DNA of 64,000 bases from Marinibacterium profundimaris (lineage in GTDB: Bacteria; Pseudomonadota; Alphaproteobacteria; Rhodobacterales; Rhodobacteraceae): positions 620,001 to 684,000 of the forward strand of contig NZ_AQQR01000002.1 of assembly GCF_002210095.1 (NCBI RefSeq). Direction: 5' to 3'. The translations under genes and the position numbers were made by a program. The notes beneath the pieces are model-generated. The model was not told the origin of the DNA and made no database searches. It was given only the letters and a program-made list of their open reading frames with translations. The first letter of the stretch is position 1. Every line of letters begins with the position of its first letter. Below are positions 9,247 through 18,627 of the stretch, piece by piece.

Positions 9247-10356
9247 ATGGACATGAGCACTCCGGTCTCGGAGGCCGCCGAAGCCCAGGTCGCGATCGAC
9301 GTCGACAGGGTTTCCAAGATCTTCCCGGGCGAGGACGCGGTGCGCGCGCTCGACGACGTGTCGGTCGGCATCCGGCGCAATGAATTCTTCACGCTTCTGG
9401 GTCCCTCGGGCTGCGGCAAGACCACGCTTCTGCGCATCATCGCCGGGTTCGAGCCGCCCACCATGGGCGCGCTGCGGCTGGATGGCACCGACATTTCGCG
9501 GCTGGCGCCGGATCAGCGGCCGATCAACACGGTGTTCCAGAATTACGCCCTGTTTCCGCATATGTCGGTGGCGCGCAACATCGGCTTCGGCCTTGAAATG
9601 CTGGGCAAACCGAAGCGCGAAGTGAACGAGACGGTCGACCGGATGCTCAAGCTGGTGCAGATGGAGGCGCTGAAATCGCGCAAGACCTCGGCGCTGTCGG
9701 GCGGCCAGCAGCAGCGGGTCGCCCTGGCCCGCGCGCTGGCGCCGCATCCCCGCGTGCTGTTGCTGGACGAACCGCTCTCGGCGCTGGACCTCAAGCTGCG
9801 CAAGGAGATGCAGATAGAGCTGAAGCGCCTGCAGAGCGAGACCGGCATCACCTTCATCTTCGTCACCCATGACCAGGAAGAGGCGCTGACCATGTCGGAC
9901 CGCATCGCCGTGATGCGCGACGGCAGGATCCTGCAGATCGGCAGCCCGCGCGACATCTACCAGCGCCCGGCCGAACGCTTCGTGGCGAACTTCATCGGCG
10001 AATCCAACTTCCTCGACGCGACGCTGTCGGCGGGCCATGTCACGCTGAAGGCCGGCGGCGGCGCCTTCGCCGTCACCGCACCCCCGGGCGTGGCCGACGG
10101 GCCGGTCAGCGTTCTGGTCCGCCCCGAACATGCGGCCGTGCGCGCCGGTTCCCCCGCCGGGGACGAGCTGCCCGCCACGATCCGCAACGTGGTCTATTCC
10201 GGCGACGCCACCACGATCCACCTGGAGCTTGGCTCGGGCGAGCTGTTCAAGGCGAAGATGTCCAACAGCACCGGCGGCGGCGCCACCCTGCCGTCCCAGG
10301 GCGAGCCTGCCGTGGTCACCATCGCCCCCGGCGCTGTCACGGTGCTGAAGGACTGA
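9247..10356 (+). CDS. ABC transporter ATP-binding protein, spermidine/putrescine (PotA) type
   Basis: This 369-residue ATPase has Walker [10 protein letters not shown] (52-60), Q-loop Gln98, signature LSGGQQQR (150-157), Walker B LLLDEP (171-176), switch His208 and a C-terminal TOBE-like region. It would power uptake of a polyamine-like cation or related amine through the two permeases encoded next. The ATG at 9247 is preferred because a GGGGA site lies upstream; an in-frame GTG at 9190 would add 19 residues. It is the first gene of a five-gene unit ending in an amidase. Confidence 0.93.
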   Translation: MDMSTPVSEAAEAQVAIDVDRVSKIFPGEDAVRALDDVSVGIRRNEFFTLLGPSGCGKTTLLRIIAGFEPPTMGALRLDGTDISRLAPDQRPINTVFQNYALFPHMSVARNIGFGLEMLGKPKREVNETVDRMLKLVQMEALKSRKTSALSGGQQQRVALARALAPHPRVLLLDEPLSALDLKLRKEMQIELKRLQSETGITFIFVTHDQEEALTMSDRIAVMRDGRILQIGSPRDIYQRPAERFVANFIGESNFLDATLSAGHVTLKAGGGAFAVTAPPGVADGPVSVLVRPEHAAVRAGSPAGDELPATIRNVVYSGDATTIHLELGSGELFKAKMSNSTGGGATLPSQGEPAVVTIAPGAVTVLKD

Positions 10357-10360
10357 GCCG

Positions 10361-11299
10361 ATGAGTGACGCCACAGCATCCCCCACCGCCCCCGGAGAGC
10401 TGGAGGCCGAGGCGCTCCGGCAGGACCACCGCACCCGCTGGCTGATGTCGCTTCCGGCCATCGCGATCATCCTCTGTGCCGCCGCCGGCCCGCTCATGGT
10501 GATGGTGGTCTATTCCTTCCTGGCGCCGGGCGATTACGGCAACGTCAAATGGGAATTCTCGACCGAAGGCTGGGTCTCGGTCCTGCTGCAGCGCGACATC
10601 TTCGACGGGACGCTGGCCTGGGCCGACGCGCATCTGTCGATCTTCTGGCGCTCGCTGTCGCTGTCGCTGATCACCACGGTGGTCACCCTGCTGATCGGCG
10701 TGCCGACCGCCTGGTTCATCGCCACGCGGCCCGACGGCAAACGCGAATTCTGGCTGTTCCTGATCACCGTGCCGTTCTGGACCAACCTGCTGGTGCGCAC
10801 CATCGCCATCCAGGAGCTGATCCGCGCCGAGGGGGTCATCAACCTGATCCTGCTGAAGATCGGCCTGATCCAGGAGCCGATCCAGATGATGTTCACCAAT
10901 TTCGCCATCGGTTTCGGGATGAGCTACGTCTATCTGCCGCTGATGGTCCTGCCGGTCTATGCCGCTGTCGAGAAACTGGATTTTCGCCTGGTCGAGGCCG
11001 CGCACGACCTTTACGCCAGCCGCTGGAAGGCGTTTCGCCTGATCATCCTGCCGCTGATCAAGCCCGGGGTGATCGCCGGATCCATCCTGGTCTTCATCCC
11101 CTCGCTGGGCGCCTATGTCACGCCGCGCGTGCTGGGCGGTGGCAAGAACCTGATGTTCGGCAACCTGATCGAACTTCAGTTCGGACAGGGCCGCAACTGG
11201 CCCCTTGGCGCGGCGCTGTCGCTGACGCTGATGGTGGCGGTGATGATCGCGCTGATCTTCTATGTCCGGGCCACCTCGCGGGAGACGCACAATGGCTGA
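10361..11299 (+). CDS. ABC transporter permease, PotB type
   Basis: This 312-residue inner-membrane protein has about six transmembrane helices and a long periplasmic loop after helix 1. The cytoplasmic EAA-type loop (LVEAAHDLYASRWKAFRLIILPLIKPGVIAG) contacts the ATPase. It starts 4 nt after the ATPase gene and overlaps the next permease gene by 8 nt. Substrate specificity cannot be read from the permease; the family transports polyamines and related amines. Confidence 0.93.
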   Translation: MSDATASPTAPGELEAEALRQDHRTRWLMSLPAIAIILCAAAGPLMVMVVYSFLAPGDYGNVKWEFSTEGWVSVLLQRDIFDGTLAWADAHLSIFWRSLSLSLITTVVTLLIGVPTAWFIATRPDGKREFWLFLITVPFWTNLLVRTIAIQELIRAEGVINLILLKIGLIQEPIQMMFTNFAIGFGMSYVYLPLMVLPVYAAVEKLDFRLVEAAHDLYASRWKAFRLIILPLIKPGVIAGSILVFIPSLGAYVTPRVLGGGKNLMFGNLIELQFGQGRNWPLGAALSLTLMVAVMIALIFYVRATSRETHNG

Positions 11300-12146
11300 G
11301 ACCTCGCTTCCCGCCACGCCCGAAAGCGCCGCCGCGGCCGCGCCGCGCGGACGCGCCTACAACGCCCGCACCCTGCCGGGATTTGCCACCGTGGCGATCT
11401 GTGCCTTCGTCATCATCTACGCGCCGATCATCATCCTCGTGGTCTTCTCCTTCAATGCCGGCACCACGCTGGCGATCTGGGAAGGCTTCTCGCTGCGCTG
11501 GTACGCCCAGGCGGCGGCGAACGAACAGGTGCAGGGCGCCGCGATCCGCTCGCTTTACCTGGCCGGCTCGGCCGCGACGATCGCCACCGTGGCCGCGACC
11601 ATGGCGGCGCTCGCCACCACCCGCACCCGGCGCTTCCCGGGCCGCACGATGATCTACGCGCTGATCAACCAGCCGCTGATGGTGCCGGAAATCGTCACCG
11701 CCGTCGCGCTGCTGATCGTCTTCGCCTGGGTGAAGGTGGCCACCGGGCACAATTCGATGATCTATCTCATCGCCGCCCATACCGCCTTTTGCATCCCCTT
11801 CGCCTACCTGCCGATCCGCGCGCGGCTGGAAACCATGGACATGACGCTCGAGGTCGCCGCCTCGGACCTCTATGCCTCGAAGAAACAGGTGTTCACCAAG
11901 ATCACGCTGCCCCTGCTGATGCCCGGCATCATCGCGGGCTACATGCTGGCCTTCGTCATCTCTCTCGATGACGTGGTGATCACCGAATTCGTCAAATCCG
12001 CCGGGCAGGACACGCTGCCGACCTACATGCTGGGTCAGCTGCGCCGCGTCGTCACGCCCGAGGTCAACGCCATCTCGACCGTCATCCTGCTGGCCGGGGC
12101 GATCCTTGTGTCGCTCTTCTTCTGGTTCAGCCGGGGGCGCGAGTGA
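11292..12146 (+). CDS. ABC transporter permease, PotC type
   Basis: This 284-residue partner permease has six predicted helices and its own EAA loop (LEVAASDLYASKKQVFTKITLPLLMPGIIAGYMLAF). The FVISLDDVVITEF segment is typical of PotC-like proteins. The ATG at 11292 lies inside the end of the preceding permease gene, so the two subunits are probably made in step. The start is chosen to fit the usual family length. Confidence 0.92.
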   Translation: MAETSLPATPESAAAAAPRGRAYNARTLPGFATVAICAFVIIYAPIIILVVFSFNAGTTLAIWEGFSLRWYAQAAANEQVQGAAIRSLYLAGSAATIATVAATMAALATTRTRRFPGRTMIYALINQPLMVPEIVTAVALLIVFAWVKVATGHNSMIYLIAAHTAFCIPFAYLPIRARLETMDMTLEVAASDLYASKKQVFTKITLPLLMPGIIAGYMLAFVISLDDVVITEFVKSAGQDTLPTYMLGQLRRVVTPEVNAISTVILLAGAILVSLFFWFSRGRE

Positions 12147-12205
12147 TCCCGTTCCAGCCGGGCACAGAAACCGGCGGGGCGACCAAGTTCAACAAGGAGA
12201 CCAAG

Positions 12206-13228
12206 ATGAAGACCATCCTCGCAGCGACCTCCGCCCTGGCCCTGGTGGCCGGCGGCGCCGTCGCGGAAGAGCTGAACATCTACAACTGGGGGAATTACAC
12301 CAACCCCAAGCTGATCGAGAAGTTCGAGGCCGAGACCGGCATCGACGTGACGATCACCGATTACGACAGCAACGACACCGCGCTGGCCAAGGTGAAGGCC
12401 GGCGGCCACGGCTTCGACATCGTGGTGCCGTCGAACTCCTACGTCCCGATCTGGATCAGCGAAGGCCTGCTGCTGGAAAGCCGCCCCGACCAGATGGAGA
12501 ATTTCGAGAATGTCGATCCGCAATGGGTCGATGTCGAATGGGATCCGGGCCGGCACTACACCGTGCCGTGGCAATGGGGCAGCACCGGCGTCGTGGTGAA
12601 CACCAAGTATTACGACGGCGATATCGACACCTCCGCCATCTTCATGGATCCGCCCGACGAGCTGGTCGGCAAGATCAACGTCGTGCCGGAAATGGGCGAC
12701 GTGATGGGCCTTGCCATCATGTATTACGGCGGCGAACGCTGCACCGACGACATGGAGCTGCTGAAGAAGGTCCGCGACGGGCTGGTCGAGGCCAAGAAGA
12801 AATGGCTCGGCATGGATTACGGCAACATCGAGAAATTCGCCAAGGAAGACCTCTGGGCCGGCGTGAACTGGAACGGCTCGACCTTCCGGATGCGGCTGGC
12901 GAACGAGGACATCGCCTATGGCTATCCCAAGGAAGGCTACCCGCTCTGGATGGATTCGGTCGCCGTTCTGAAGGACGCGCAGAACCCCGAGGCGGCGAAG
13001 GCCTTCCAGAACTTCATCATGGAGCCGGAGAACGCCGCGCTGATTTCCGAATTCGCGCGCTATGCCAACGGCATCAAGGGGTCCGAGGAATTCATGCCCG
13101 AGGACATGATGTCCGCGCGCGAGATCGTCATCCCCGAGGATCTGAAGGCGGCCGGCAAGTTCATGAAGACCTGCTCGCCCGAGACGCAGCAGATCTACAC
13201 CCGGATCTGGACCGACCTGCAGAAGTAA
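12206..13228 (+). CDS. Periplasmic substrate-binding protein, PotD/PotF type
   Basis: This 340-residue protein begins with a Sec signal peptide (about 1-21, ending AVAEE) and the family opening ELNIYNWGNYTNP. A later segment DFDIVVPSN-like (GFDIVVPSNSYVPIWI) and WQWGSTGVVVN match polyamine-binding proteins. It would capture the substrate in the periplasm for the two permeases. The ATG at 12206 follows AAGGAGA. Hairpins in the 126 bp before the amidase gene could raise its mRNA stability over the next gene, as is common for binding proteins. Confidence 0.92.
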   Translation: MKTILAATSALALVAGGAVAEELNIYNWGNYTNPKLIEKFEAETGIDVTITDYDSNDTALAKVKAGGHGFDIVVPSNSYVPIWISEGLLLESRPDQMENFENVDPQWVDVEWDPGRHYTVPWQWGSTGVVVNTKYYDGDIDTSAIFMDPPDELVGKINVVPEMGDVMGLAIMYYGGERCTDDMELLKKVRDGLVEAKKKWLGMDYGNIEKFAKEDLWAGVNWNGSTFRMRLANEDIAYGYPKEGYPLWMDSVAVLKDAQNPEAAKAFQNFIMEPENAALISEFARYANGIKGSEEFMPEDMMSAREIVIPEDLKAAGKFMKTCSPETQQIYTRIWTDLQK

Positions 13229-13354
13229 GCGCCGCGCCCCCGCCTGCCGGGGGCCGCGCATCGCTTGTCCCGGCGCGCCGCCGAGTCGCGCCGGGACCAC
13301 CCGGGCCCGCGCCGGCCTCTCCCCCCACATCCCCCACCTCACCGGAGCCAGCCC

Positions 13355-14788
13355 ATGACGCAGGACGAACTCTGCTATCTCACGGCGGATGACGCCATCG
13401 CCGCCTTCACCGCCAGGACCCTGTCCCCGGTGGAGCTGATGGAGGCCGTGATCGCCCGGTGCGAGGCGGTGCAGCCCGCGCTGCGGCCCTTCACCTACTC
13501 CTTCTACGACGAGGCGATGCAGGAGGCCGGCGCCGCCGAGGCGCGCTATGCCGCCGGCGCCCCGATCGGCAGCCTCGACGGCCTGCCGGTGGGCATCAAG
13601 GACGAGGCCTGGATAAAGGGGCGGCCGGTCTCCAACGGCTCGCTGATCCTGAAGGATTTCGTGGCCGACGCGACCTCGACCGGCAATGCCCGGATCCTGG
13701 CCGAGGGCGCCATCGCCCATGTGTCCACCGCCACGCCGGAGTTCTCCGCCGCCGTGGTCACGTGGTCCGAGCTGTGGGGCGTCACCCGCAACCCGTGGAA
13801 CCCCCAGATGACGCCCGGCGGCTCCAGCGGAGGCTCTGCCGCCGCGCTGGCCGCGGGCTGCGCGCCGCTCTGCACCGGGTCGGACATCGGCGGCTCGATC
13901 CGCGTGCCGTCGTCGACCTGCGGCCTCGTCGGGTTCAAACCACCCTACGGCCGCAATCCCGAAGCCGTGCCCTTCAACCTGGATTTCTACTGCCACACCG
14001 GGCCCATGGCCCGTTCGGTCCGCGACGTGATCCGCCTGCAGAACGTCATGGCCGGCCCGTCCCCCACCGACATCGCCAGCCTGAAGCCCAAGCTTGTCCT
14101 GCCGACCGATTACGCGCCCATCAAGGGGTGGAAGATCGCCTATTCTCCCGACCTCGGTCTGTTTCAGGTCGACCCGGAGGTGCGCCGCAACACCGAGGCC
14201 GCGCTGGACGTGTTCCGCGATCTTGGCGCGACCGTGGAAGAGGTCGATCTGGGCTGGCCGCCCGACGCGCTGCAGGCCGGGTCGGCCTATCTCAACCACC
14301 TCTTCGGCGGCCATATCGCCCAGCTTTTTGCCGAGCATGGCGCGAAGATGACCAGTTACGTGCGGAAAATCTGCGAGGCCTCGCAGGCCTCCACCGCGCA
14401 GGATTTCGTGGGTTCGCTGGATGTCGCGGGCGCGATGTACGCCACCCTCGGCCCGCTGCTGGAACGCTACGACCTGCTGGTCTGTCCGACCACGGCGCTG
14501 CCTGCCGTCCCGGCCGATTTCGATCCGGCCTCCGACAGCGTCAGCGTGAACGGGGTCGAGGTCGACCCGATGCTGGGCTGGGTCATGACCACGCCCTTCA
14601 ACATGCTCAGCCGCTGCCCGGTTCTGTCGGTCCCTTCGGGCCATGCGTCGAACGGGGTGCCCACGGGCATCCAGTTGGTCGGGCGGACCTATTGCGACGG
14701 TGACGTGATGCAGGCCGGGCTGGCCTATGAAACCGCGCTGGGCGGCTGGTTCGCCACGCCGGACGCGCGGCCCGCCCTGCCGGCCTGA
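13355..14788 (+). CDS. Amidase (amidase-signature family)
   Basis: This 477-residue enzyme has the Ser-cisSer-Lys triad of the amidase-signature family: Lys82 in GLPVGIKDE, Ser158 in TPGGSSGGS and nucleophile Ser181 in GSDIGGSIR. It hydrolyses an amide to carboxylate and ammonia in the cytoplasm. No GatB or GatC partner is nearby and the gene ends the transporter operon, so a catabolic role on the imported compound is more likely than tRNA amidotransferase function. The ATG at 13355 follows CCGGAG. It is convergent with the transglycosylase gene, 7 bp apart. Confidence 0.92.
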   Translation: MTQDELCYLTADDAIAAFTARTLSPVELMEAVIARCEAVQPALRPFTYSFYDEAMQEAGAAEARYAAGAPIGSLDGLPVGIKDEAWIKGRPVSNGSLILKDFVADATSTGNARILAEGAIAHVSTATPEFSAAVVTWSELWGVTRNPWNPQMTPGGSSGGSAAALAAGCAPLCTGSDIGGSIRVPSSTCGLVGFKPPYGRNPEAVPFNLDFYCHTGPMARSVRDVIRLQNVMAGPSPTDIASLKPKLVLPTDYAPIKGWKIAYSPDLGLFQVDPEVRRNTEAALDVFRDLGATVEEVDLGWPPDALQAGSAYLNHLFGGHIAQLFAEHGAKMTSYVRKICEASQASTAQDFVGSLDVAGAMYATLGPLLERYDLLVCPTTALPAVPADFDPASDSVSVNGVEVDPMLGWVMTTPFNMLSRCPVLSVPSGHASNGVPTGIQLVGRTYCDGDVMQAGLAYETALGGWFATPDARPALPA

Positions 14789-14795
14789 CCCGCGC

Positions 14796-16070
14796 TCAGG
14801 GCGCCAGCTCCGCCTTCATCCCGATCTCGGGGAAACAGGTGGCGGTCCGGCCCGTGGCCTCCTGCCAGCGCCCGATGGACCGGCGCGTCTTGAACCCCGG
14901 CAGCCCGTCGGCCCCGCCCACGTCATGGCCAAGCGCCTCCAGCCCGCGCTGCATCTCGGCGATGTCCGAGCGGTACATCGCGCCCACATCGCCCCAGGCC
15001 GCCTGGAAATCGCCCATCCCGTAGCGGATCCGGTCGCCCACATGCCCCACGAAGAGCGCGTAGAGATCGCTCATGTTGTAATCCTTCAGCACGTAGAAAT
15101 TCGGCGTCACGATAAAGGCCGGCCCGTGCCGCCCGGCGGGCATCAGCAGGTATCCCTCGCCCTGCCGCTCATGCTCGGGAAAGGCCCGGCCCGTGATCCG
15201 CCGGATCCCCATCGCCTCCCATTCGGCAATCGGCCGCCCCTGGTCCGGTCCTTCCAGCGTGCAGGACACATCCTCGGGCACCGCCACCTCGAACCCCCAG
15301 TCGCGCCCCGCGACCCAGCCGTGGTGATCCAGGTAGGCGGCGATCGAGGCGATCGTGTCCGCCTCGGATCCCCAGATATCGGCGCGCCCGTCGCCATCGC
15401 CGTCGGCAGCATGCTCCAGCACGTTCGAGGGCATGAACTGCGGCTGCCCCAGCGCCCCGGCCCAGCTGCTTTTCATGCTGCGCGCGGGGACGAATCCGGC
15501 CTCGGCCACCTCCAGCGCGGCGATGAGCTCGTCGGTGAAATAGGGCGCGCGGGTGCTCATGAAGCCCTTGGTGCCCAGCACCTCGAAGGCATCATGGGTG
15601 ATCGCCACCCGGCCATAGCCGCTTTCGCGCCCCCAGATGCCCAGAATGATCCGCCCCGGCACGCCGGTCTCGGCCTCGGCGCGCTCCAGCGCGGCGGCAT
15701 GGCGGCGCGCCATCTGCCGGCCCACGGATGTCGCCCCGTCCAGCGATCCGCGGCTGAAGTACTTCGCCGGCGCGCCGAACTCGGCCTGCCGCTGGCGCTT
15801 CGGTGTCTCGGCGGCGGTGCCGGGCATGACCAGATCGGGCAGGTTCCAGTTCAGGCGCACCCCGTCGAAGGCCGCCTCGAAGGTTTCGCGCGATACGCCG
15901 CGTGCCTGGGCCCGGGGCCAGATCGTATCGTCCAGCCAGACCCGGAACCGCGCCTCGACAGCCGCCTTGTCCTGCGCCATGGCGCCCGGAGCGGCCAACA
16001 GGGCGGCCAGCAGCGCCGCCGCCGCGATGCGCCAGCTCCGTGTCCTCCAACGAGGGCAGGGGGGCCGCAT
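14796..16070 (-). CDS. Lytic murein transglycosylase (MltB type) with peptidoglycan-binding domain
   Basis: This 424-residue exported protein has a signal peptide at about 1-32. The SLT_2 catalytic domain follows, with Glu149 in ILGIWGRESGYG and the GALGQPQFMPSNVL stretch. A C-terminal peptidoglycan-binding helix set carries MQRGLEALGHDVGGADGLPGFKTRRSI. It cleaves glycan strands in the periplasm with 1,6-anhydro ends. There is no lipobox, so it is probably soluble. Several in-frame ATGs lie upstream; 16070 gives the cleanest signal peptide and avoids overlap with the glycosyltransferase gene. Confidence 0.9.
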   Translation of the reverse strand: MRPPCPRWRTRSWRIAAAALLAALLAAPGAMAQDKAAVEARFRVWLDDTIWPRAQARGVSRETFEAAFDGVRLNWNLPDLVMPGTAAETPKRQRQAEFGAPAKYFSRGSLDGATSVGRQMARRHAAALERAEAETGVPGRIILGIWGRESGYGRVAITHDAFEVLGTKGFMSTRAPYFTDELIAALEVAEAGFVPARSMKSSWAGALGQPQFMPSNVLEHAADGDGDGRADIWGSEADTIASIAAYLDHHGWVAGRDWGFEVAVPEDVSCTLEGPDQGRPIAEWEAMGIRRITGRAFPEHERQGEGYLLMPAGRHGPAFIVTPNFYVLKDYNMSDLYALFVGHVGDRIRYGMGDFQAAWGDVGAMYRSDIAEMQRGLEALGHDVGGADGLPGFKTRRSIGRWQEATGRTATCFPEIGMKAELAP

Positions 16071-16104
16071 GCTCCCGCGCCCCGACATGCCCGGACATCC
16101 GGCC

Positions 16105-17184
16105 TCAGCCGTCGTGCTGTCCCTCGTCATCGCCGTTCTCCCCGCCGTCATCCAGCAGACTGCGATATAGCGCGGTCAGCGCCGTCGCCTCGGTCTCGAG
16201 CGCGAAATTGTCCAGCACATGCGCGCGCGCGGCCCGGGCCATGGCGGCCCGCCGCTCCGGCGCCGCGATCAGCTCTTCGATGGCCGCCTCGAGCCCTTCG
16301 TCATCCTCGGTGTCCACGATCAGCCCGGTCTGGCCGTCTTCGATCATCTCCTCGAAGGCGCCGGCCCGCGTCGCCACCACCGGCACGCCCGAGGCCATCG
16401 CCTCCAGCGGGGTCAGGCCAAAGCCCTCGGCCCGCTGCGGCGCCACGAAGATGTCCATGGCGCGGAAGAATTCGGGCACGCGCCCGTCGGGCTGTTCGCC
16501 AAGGAACTGGATCCGGCCGGCCATCCCGGCCCGGGTCACCCGGCCGCTGAGATCGTCCTCGAAGCCGCGGTTGTCCACGGTGGTGCCGCCGGTGATCACG
16601 GCGGTCACGTCGGAATGGCGCTTGACCTGGCGCATCATGATCTCGACGAAGCGGTCGGTGCCCTTCTGGTGCCGGATCCGCCCGAAACAGCCGATCAGGC
16701 AGTGATCGGCGGGCAGGCCCAGGGCCTCCTTCACGTCGCGCTTGTGGGCGGCGGGGCGGAAGCGATCGCAATCGACCCCATGCATGATCACCCGGTGCGG
16801 CACCTGCAGGAAGGCGCCGGCCTTGGCCGAGGTTGCCACCACCGCATCCATCCGCCGGATCAGCCAGCGGGTATAGCGGCTGTGCGCGCGCTGCGCGGCC
16901 GAGGTGAAGACCAGCTTCAGGTTCTTGCGCAGGATCCATTTCAGGGCAAGCCCGGCCAGCATTTCGGTGTTGCGCCGGGCGTGCCAGATCCGCGGCTTGC
17001 GCGCGCGCATGAAGATCAGCCCGATCAGCGTGATCTTCGGCAGCTCGGGCGGCAGGTTCGGCCCGGTGCAGGCGATGCCGATCTGGGATTTCTGGACCGG
17101 CACGAGCCGGAATACGGTCGAGGTCACGCCGGACCAGCGTTTCTTCAAGTTGGGGGCAATGACCGAGATTTCGTCCGAGCGCAT
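16105..17184 (-). CDS. lpcC: Glycosyltransferase family 4, LPS core mannosyltransferase (LpcC-like)
   Basis: This 359-residue GT-B enzyme resembles rhizobial LpcC, which adds mannose to the Kdo of the LPS core. Matching blocks are IAPNLKKRWSGVTSTVFRLVPVQ at the N-terminus, WHARRNTEML near residue 68, TSAAQRAHSRYTRWLIRRMDAVVATS, and IMHGVDCDRF. The C-terminal nucleotide-sugar site has the EGFGLTPLEAMASGVPVVAT motif with the EX7E glutamates. It acts at the cytoplasmic face of the inner membrane. No strong ribosome site is seen at 17184, so the start is the least certain part. Confidence 0.8.
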   Translation of the reverse strand: MRSDEISVIAPNLKKRWSGVTSTVFRLVPVQKSQIGIACTGPNLPPELPKITLIGLIFMRARKPRIWHARRNTEMLAGLALKWILRKNLKLVFTSAAQRAHSRYTRWLIRRMDAVVATSAKAGAFLQVPHRVIMHGVDCDRFRPAAHKRDVKEALGLPADHCLIGCFGRIRHQKGTDRFVEIMMRQVKRHSDVTAVITGGTTVDNRGFEDDLSGRVTRAGMAGRIQFLGEQPDGRVPEFFRAMDIFVAPQRAEGFGLTPLEAMASGVPVVATRAGAFEEMIEDGQTGLIVDTEDDEGLEAAIEELIAAPERRAAMARAARAHVLDNFALETEATALTALYRSLLDDGGENGDDEGQHDG

Positions 17185-17787
17185 GAGCGCACATTGGGGG
17201 ATGGGTCAAGCTTCTTCAATCGGTACCGGTTTATCCACAGGCGGATTGACGGTGGAGTGTAGCAGCCGTGCCGTCACCCTCGGGTTGAACCGGCCCGGAC
17301 CGCCCCGGAATGGCTGTATTGCTCCGCTGATCGTCGTATTCCGCCGGGTCATTGCAGTGCACCGGCCGCGCGCCGGGCTTTACCGCGTCAGTCGGTGCCG
17401 CCGGATCCGCCGTGCGACTCGGCTGCGGCCCGGTCAGGGCCGACCCGGTGGAGCCCGACCGGGGAGCGCTCTCCCCGGCCGGTCCGTGCACCGCGCCCTC
17501 TGGTGGCAGCCGTCTGTCCCCGGTCGCCGAAAGGCACCTGACCCCCGGTCCCGTCCCGATCGGCGCGCGGCCATGCCCCGGTTCTATGCCGCATGGCCCG
17601 GGGATGGAATGTGCGTCTGTGCGCAATCTGGAAAAACACCGGACATGGGAAATGTCGGTTGCACAGGGACCGCGTCCGCCCGCGCCGTATCCCCCGGTTG
17701 GAGGCCCGCGCGCTTTGCTCGCCCCAGCTCACGCCGCCCCGGACCAGGCTGCCGCGCCGCTCAAGGCGCCGCAGCCCGCCCGTCGGA
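17185..17787. other. 603-bp intergenic region without a supported gene
   Basis: Open frames exist on both strands but have no recognisable protein pattern or ribosome site, and no tRNA, RNase P or tmRNA core is visible. It should hold the lpcC-like promoter. I note a single TTATCCACA at 17231-17239 and a stable 8-bp hairpin with a 4-nt loop at 17459-17478 without a T-run. Confidence 0.45.
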
Positions 17788-18474
17788 TCACTCGGCCGGG
17801 ACGTAGCTGAGCGGCAGGCCGTCCGGGCCGGAATTCACCATGTAGTACTGGGATTCTCCGGTGTCGTAGACAAGGAACGCCTCCTGTCCGGCGGGCTTGG
17901 TCTGCGTGCCCCAGGGCGCCTGGATCGTGACCTCCTGCGCGATGTCATAGCCGGCATCCGACATGGCGATCATCTCCACCGGAACGGATTTCAGCGCGCC
18001 CACCAGGCTAGGGTCGCGGGCGTCGAACATGGCGGCGAGCTCCGGCACCATCTCAAGCCGCTCCACCAGGCGGCCGTTCTTTTCGGCGACCTCGTCCAGC
18101 GGCACGGCGACATAGCTGTCGCGGAAGGTCGGCAGGCCGATGATGTAGAAATCCGGCCCGCTGCCGGTCATCTGCAGGGCCACGATGCTGCCCTTGTTCT
18201 CGGCCAGATAGGCGGCGTCATAGCCGGTCCCGTCCACCCCGCCCAGGTTCTCGCGGATGACGTCGGGCAGGGCGGCCATGTCGTCGCCGGTCAGGGTCCA
18301 GCCCAGGATCGGCTGATCCTTGATGAAGCTCTGCTTCGCCGGCTCCGCCGCGCTGACATGCGCCGCGATGTCGTCCTGCGTCTGGACCTGTGCAAGCGCC
18401 GCGCCGGGCAGGGTGGTCATCAGCGCCACCGCCGCCGCACCCAGCATATCGCGGACCGTCTTTGTCATGCTCAT
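17788..18474 (-). CDS. Secreted protein of unknown function
   Basis: This 228-residue protein has a clear Sec signal peptide (about 1-28, ending GAALAQ). The mature part has no motif I can place with confidence. It is rich in short hydrophobic strands (SIVALQMTGSGPDFYIIGLPTF, DSYVAVPLDEVAE), with a faint resemblance to Tic22-like periplasmic folds that I would not rely on. The ATG at 18474 has AAAGG about 12 nt upstream. It lies beyond the pnp terminator, so it is probably transcribed from its own promoter in the AT-rich segment at 18475-18540. Confidence 0.7.
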   Translation of the reverse strand: MSMTKTVRDMLGAAAVALMTTLPGAALAQVQTQDDIAAHVSAAEPAKQSFIKDQPILGWTLTGDDMAALPDVIRENLGGVDGTGYDAAYLAENKGSIVALQMTGSGPDFYIIGLPTFRDSYVAVPLDEVAEKNGRLVERLEMVPELAAMFDARDPSLVGALKSVPVEMIAMSDAGYDIAQEVTIQAPWGTQTKPAGQEAFLVYDTGESQYYMVNSGPDGLPLSYVPAE

Positions 18475-18576
18475 GTTACAGAACCTTTGGTTCAAGAAGT
18501 TGAGGATAAAGAATTTTTTTACGATTCTTTCCCCTTGGGCAAGCGCCAATCTCCGCTCTGCCCCGTCCCCGAACGC

Positions 18577-18604
18577 AAAAGGCCCCGGCGTTTCCACCGG
18601 GGCC
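18577..18604 (-). terminator. Intrinsic terminator of pnp
   Basis: On the minus strand, 24 nt after the pnp stop, an 8-bp perfect stem of GGCCCCGG with an 8-nt loop is followed by TTTT. This separates pnp from the downstream secreted-protein gene. Confidence 0.85.
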
Positions 18605-18627
18605 CCTTATCGGTCAGACGATGCGGA

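Noticed and set aside
17231-17239. Perfect DnaA-box-like TTATCCACA
   Set aside because: It is a single copy without a cluster, an AT-rich unwinding element or origin genes nearby, so it is not evidence for an origin.
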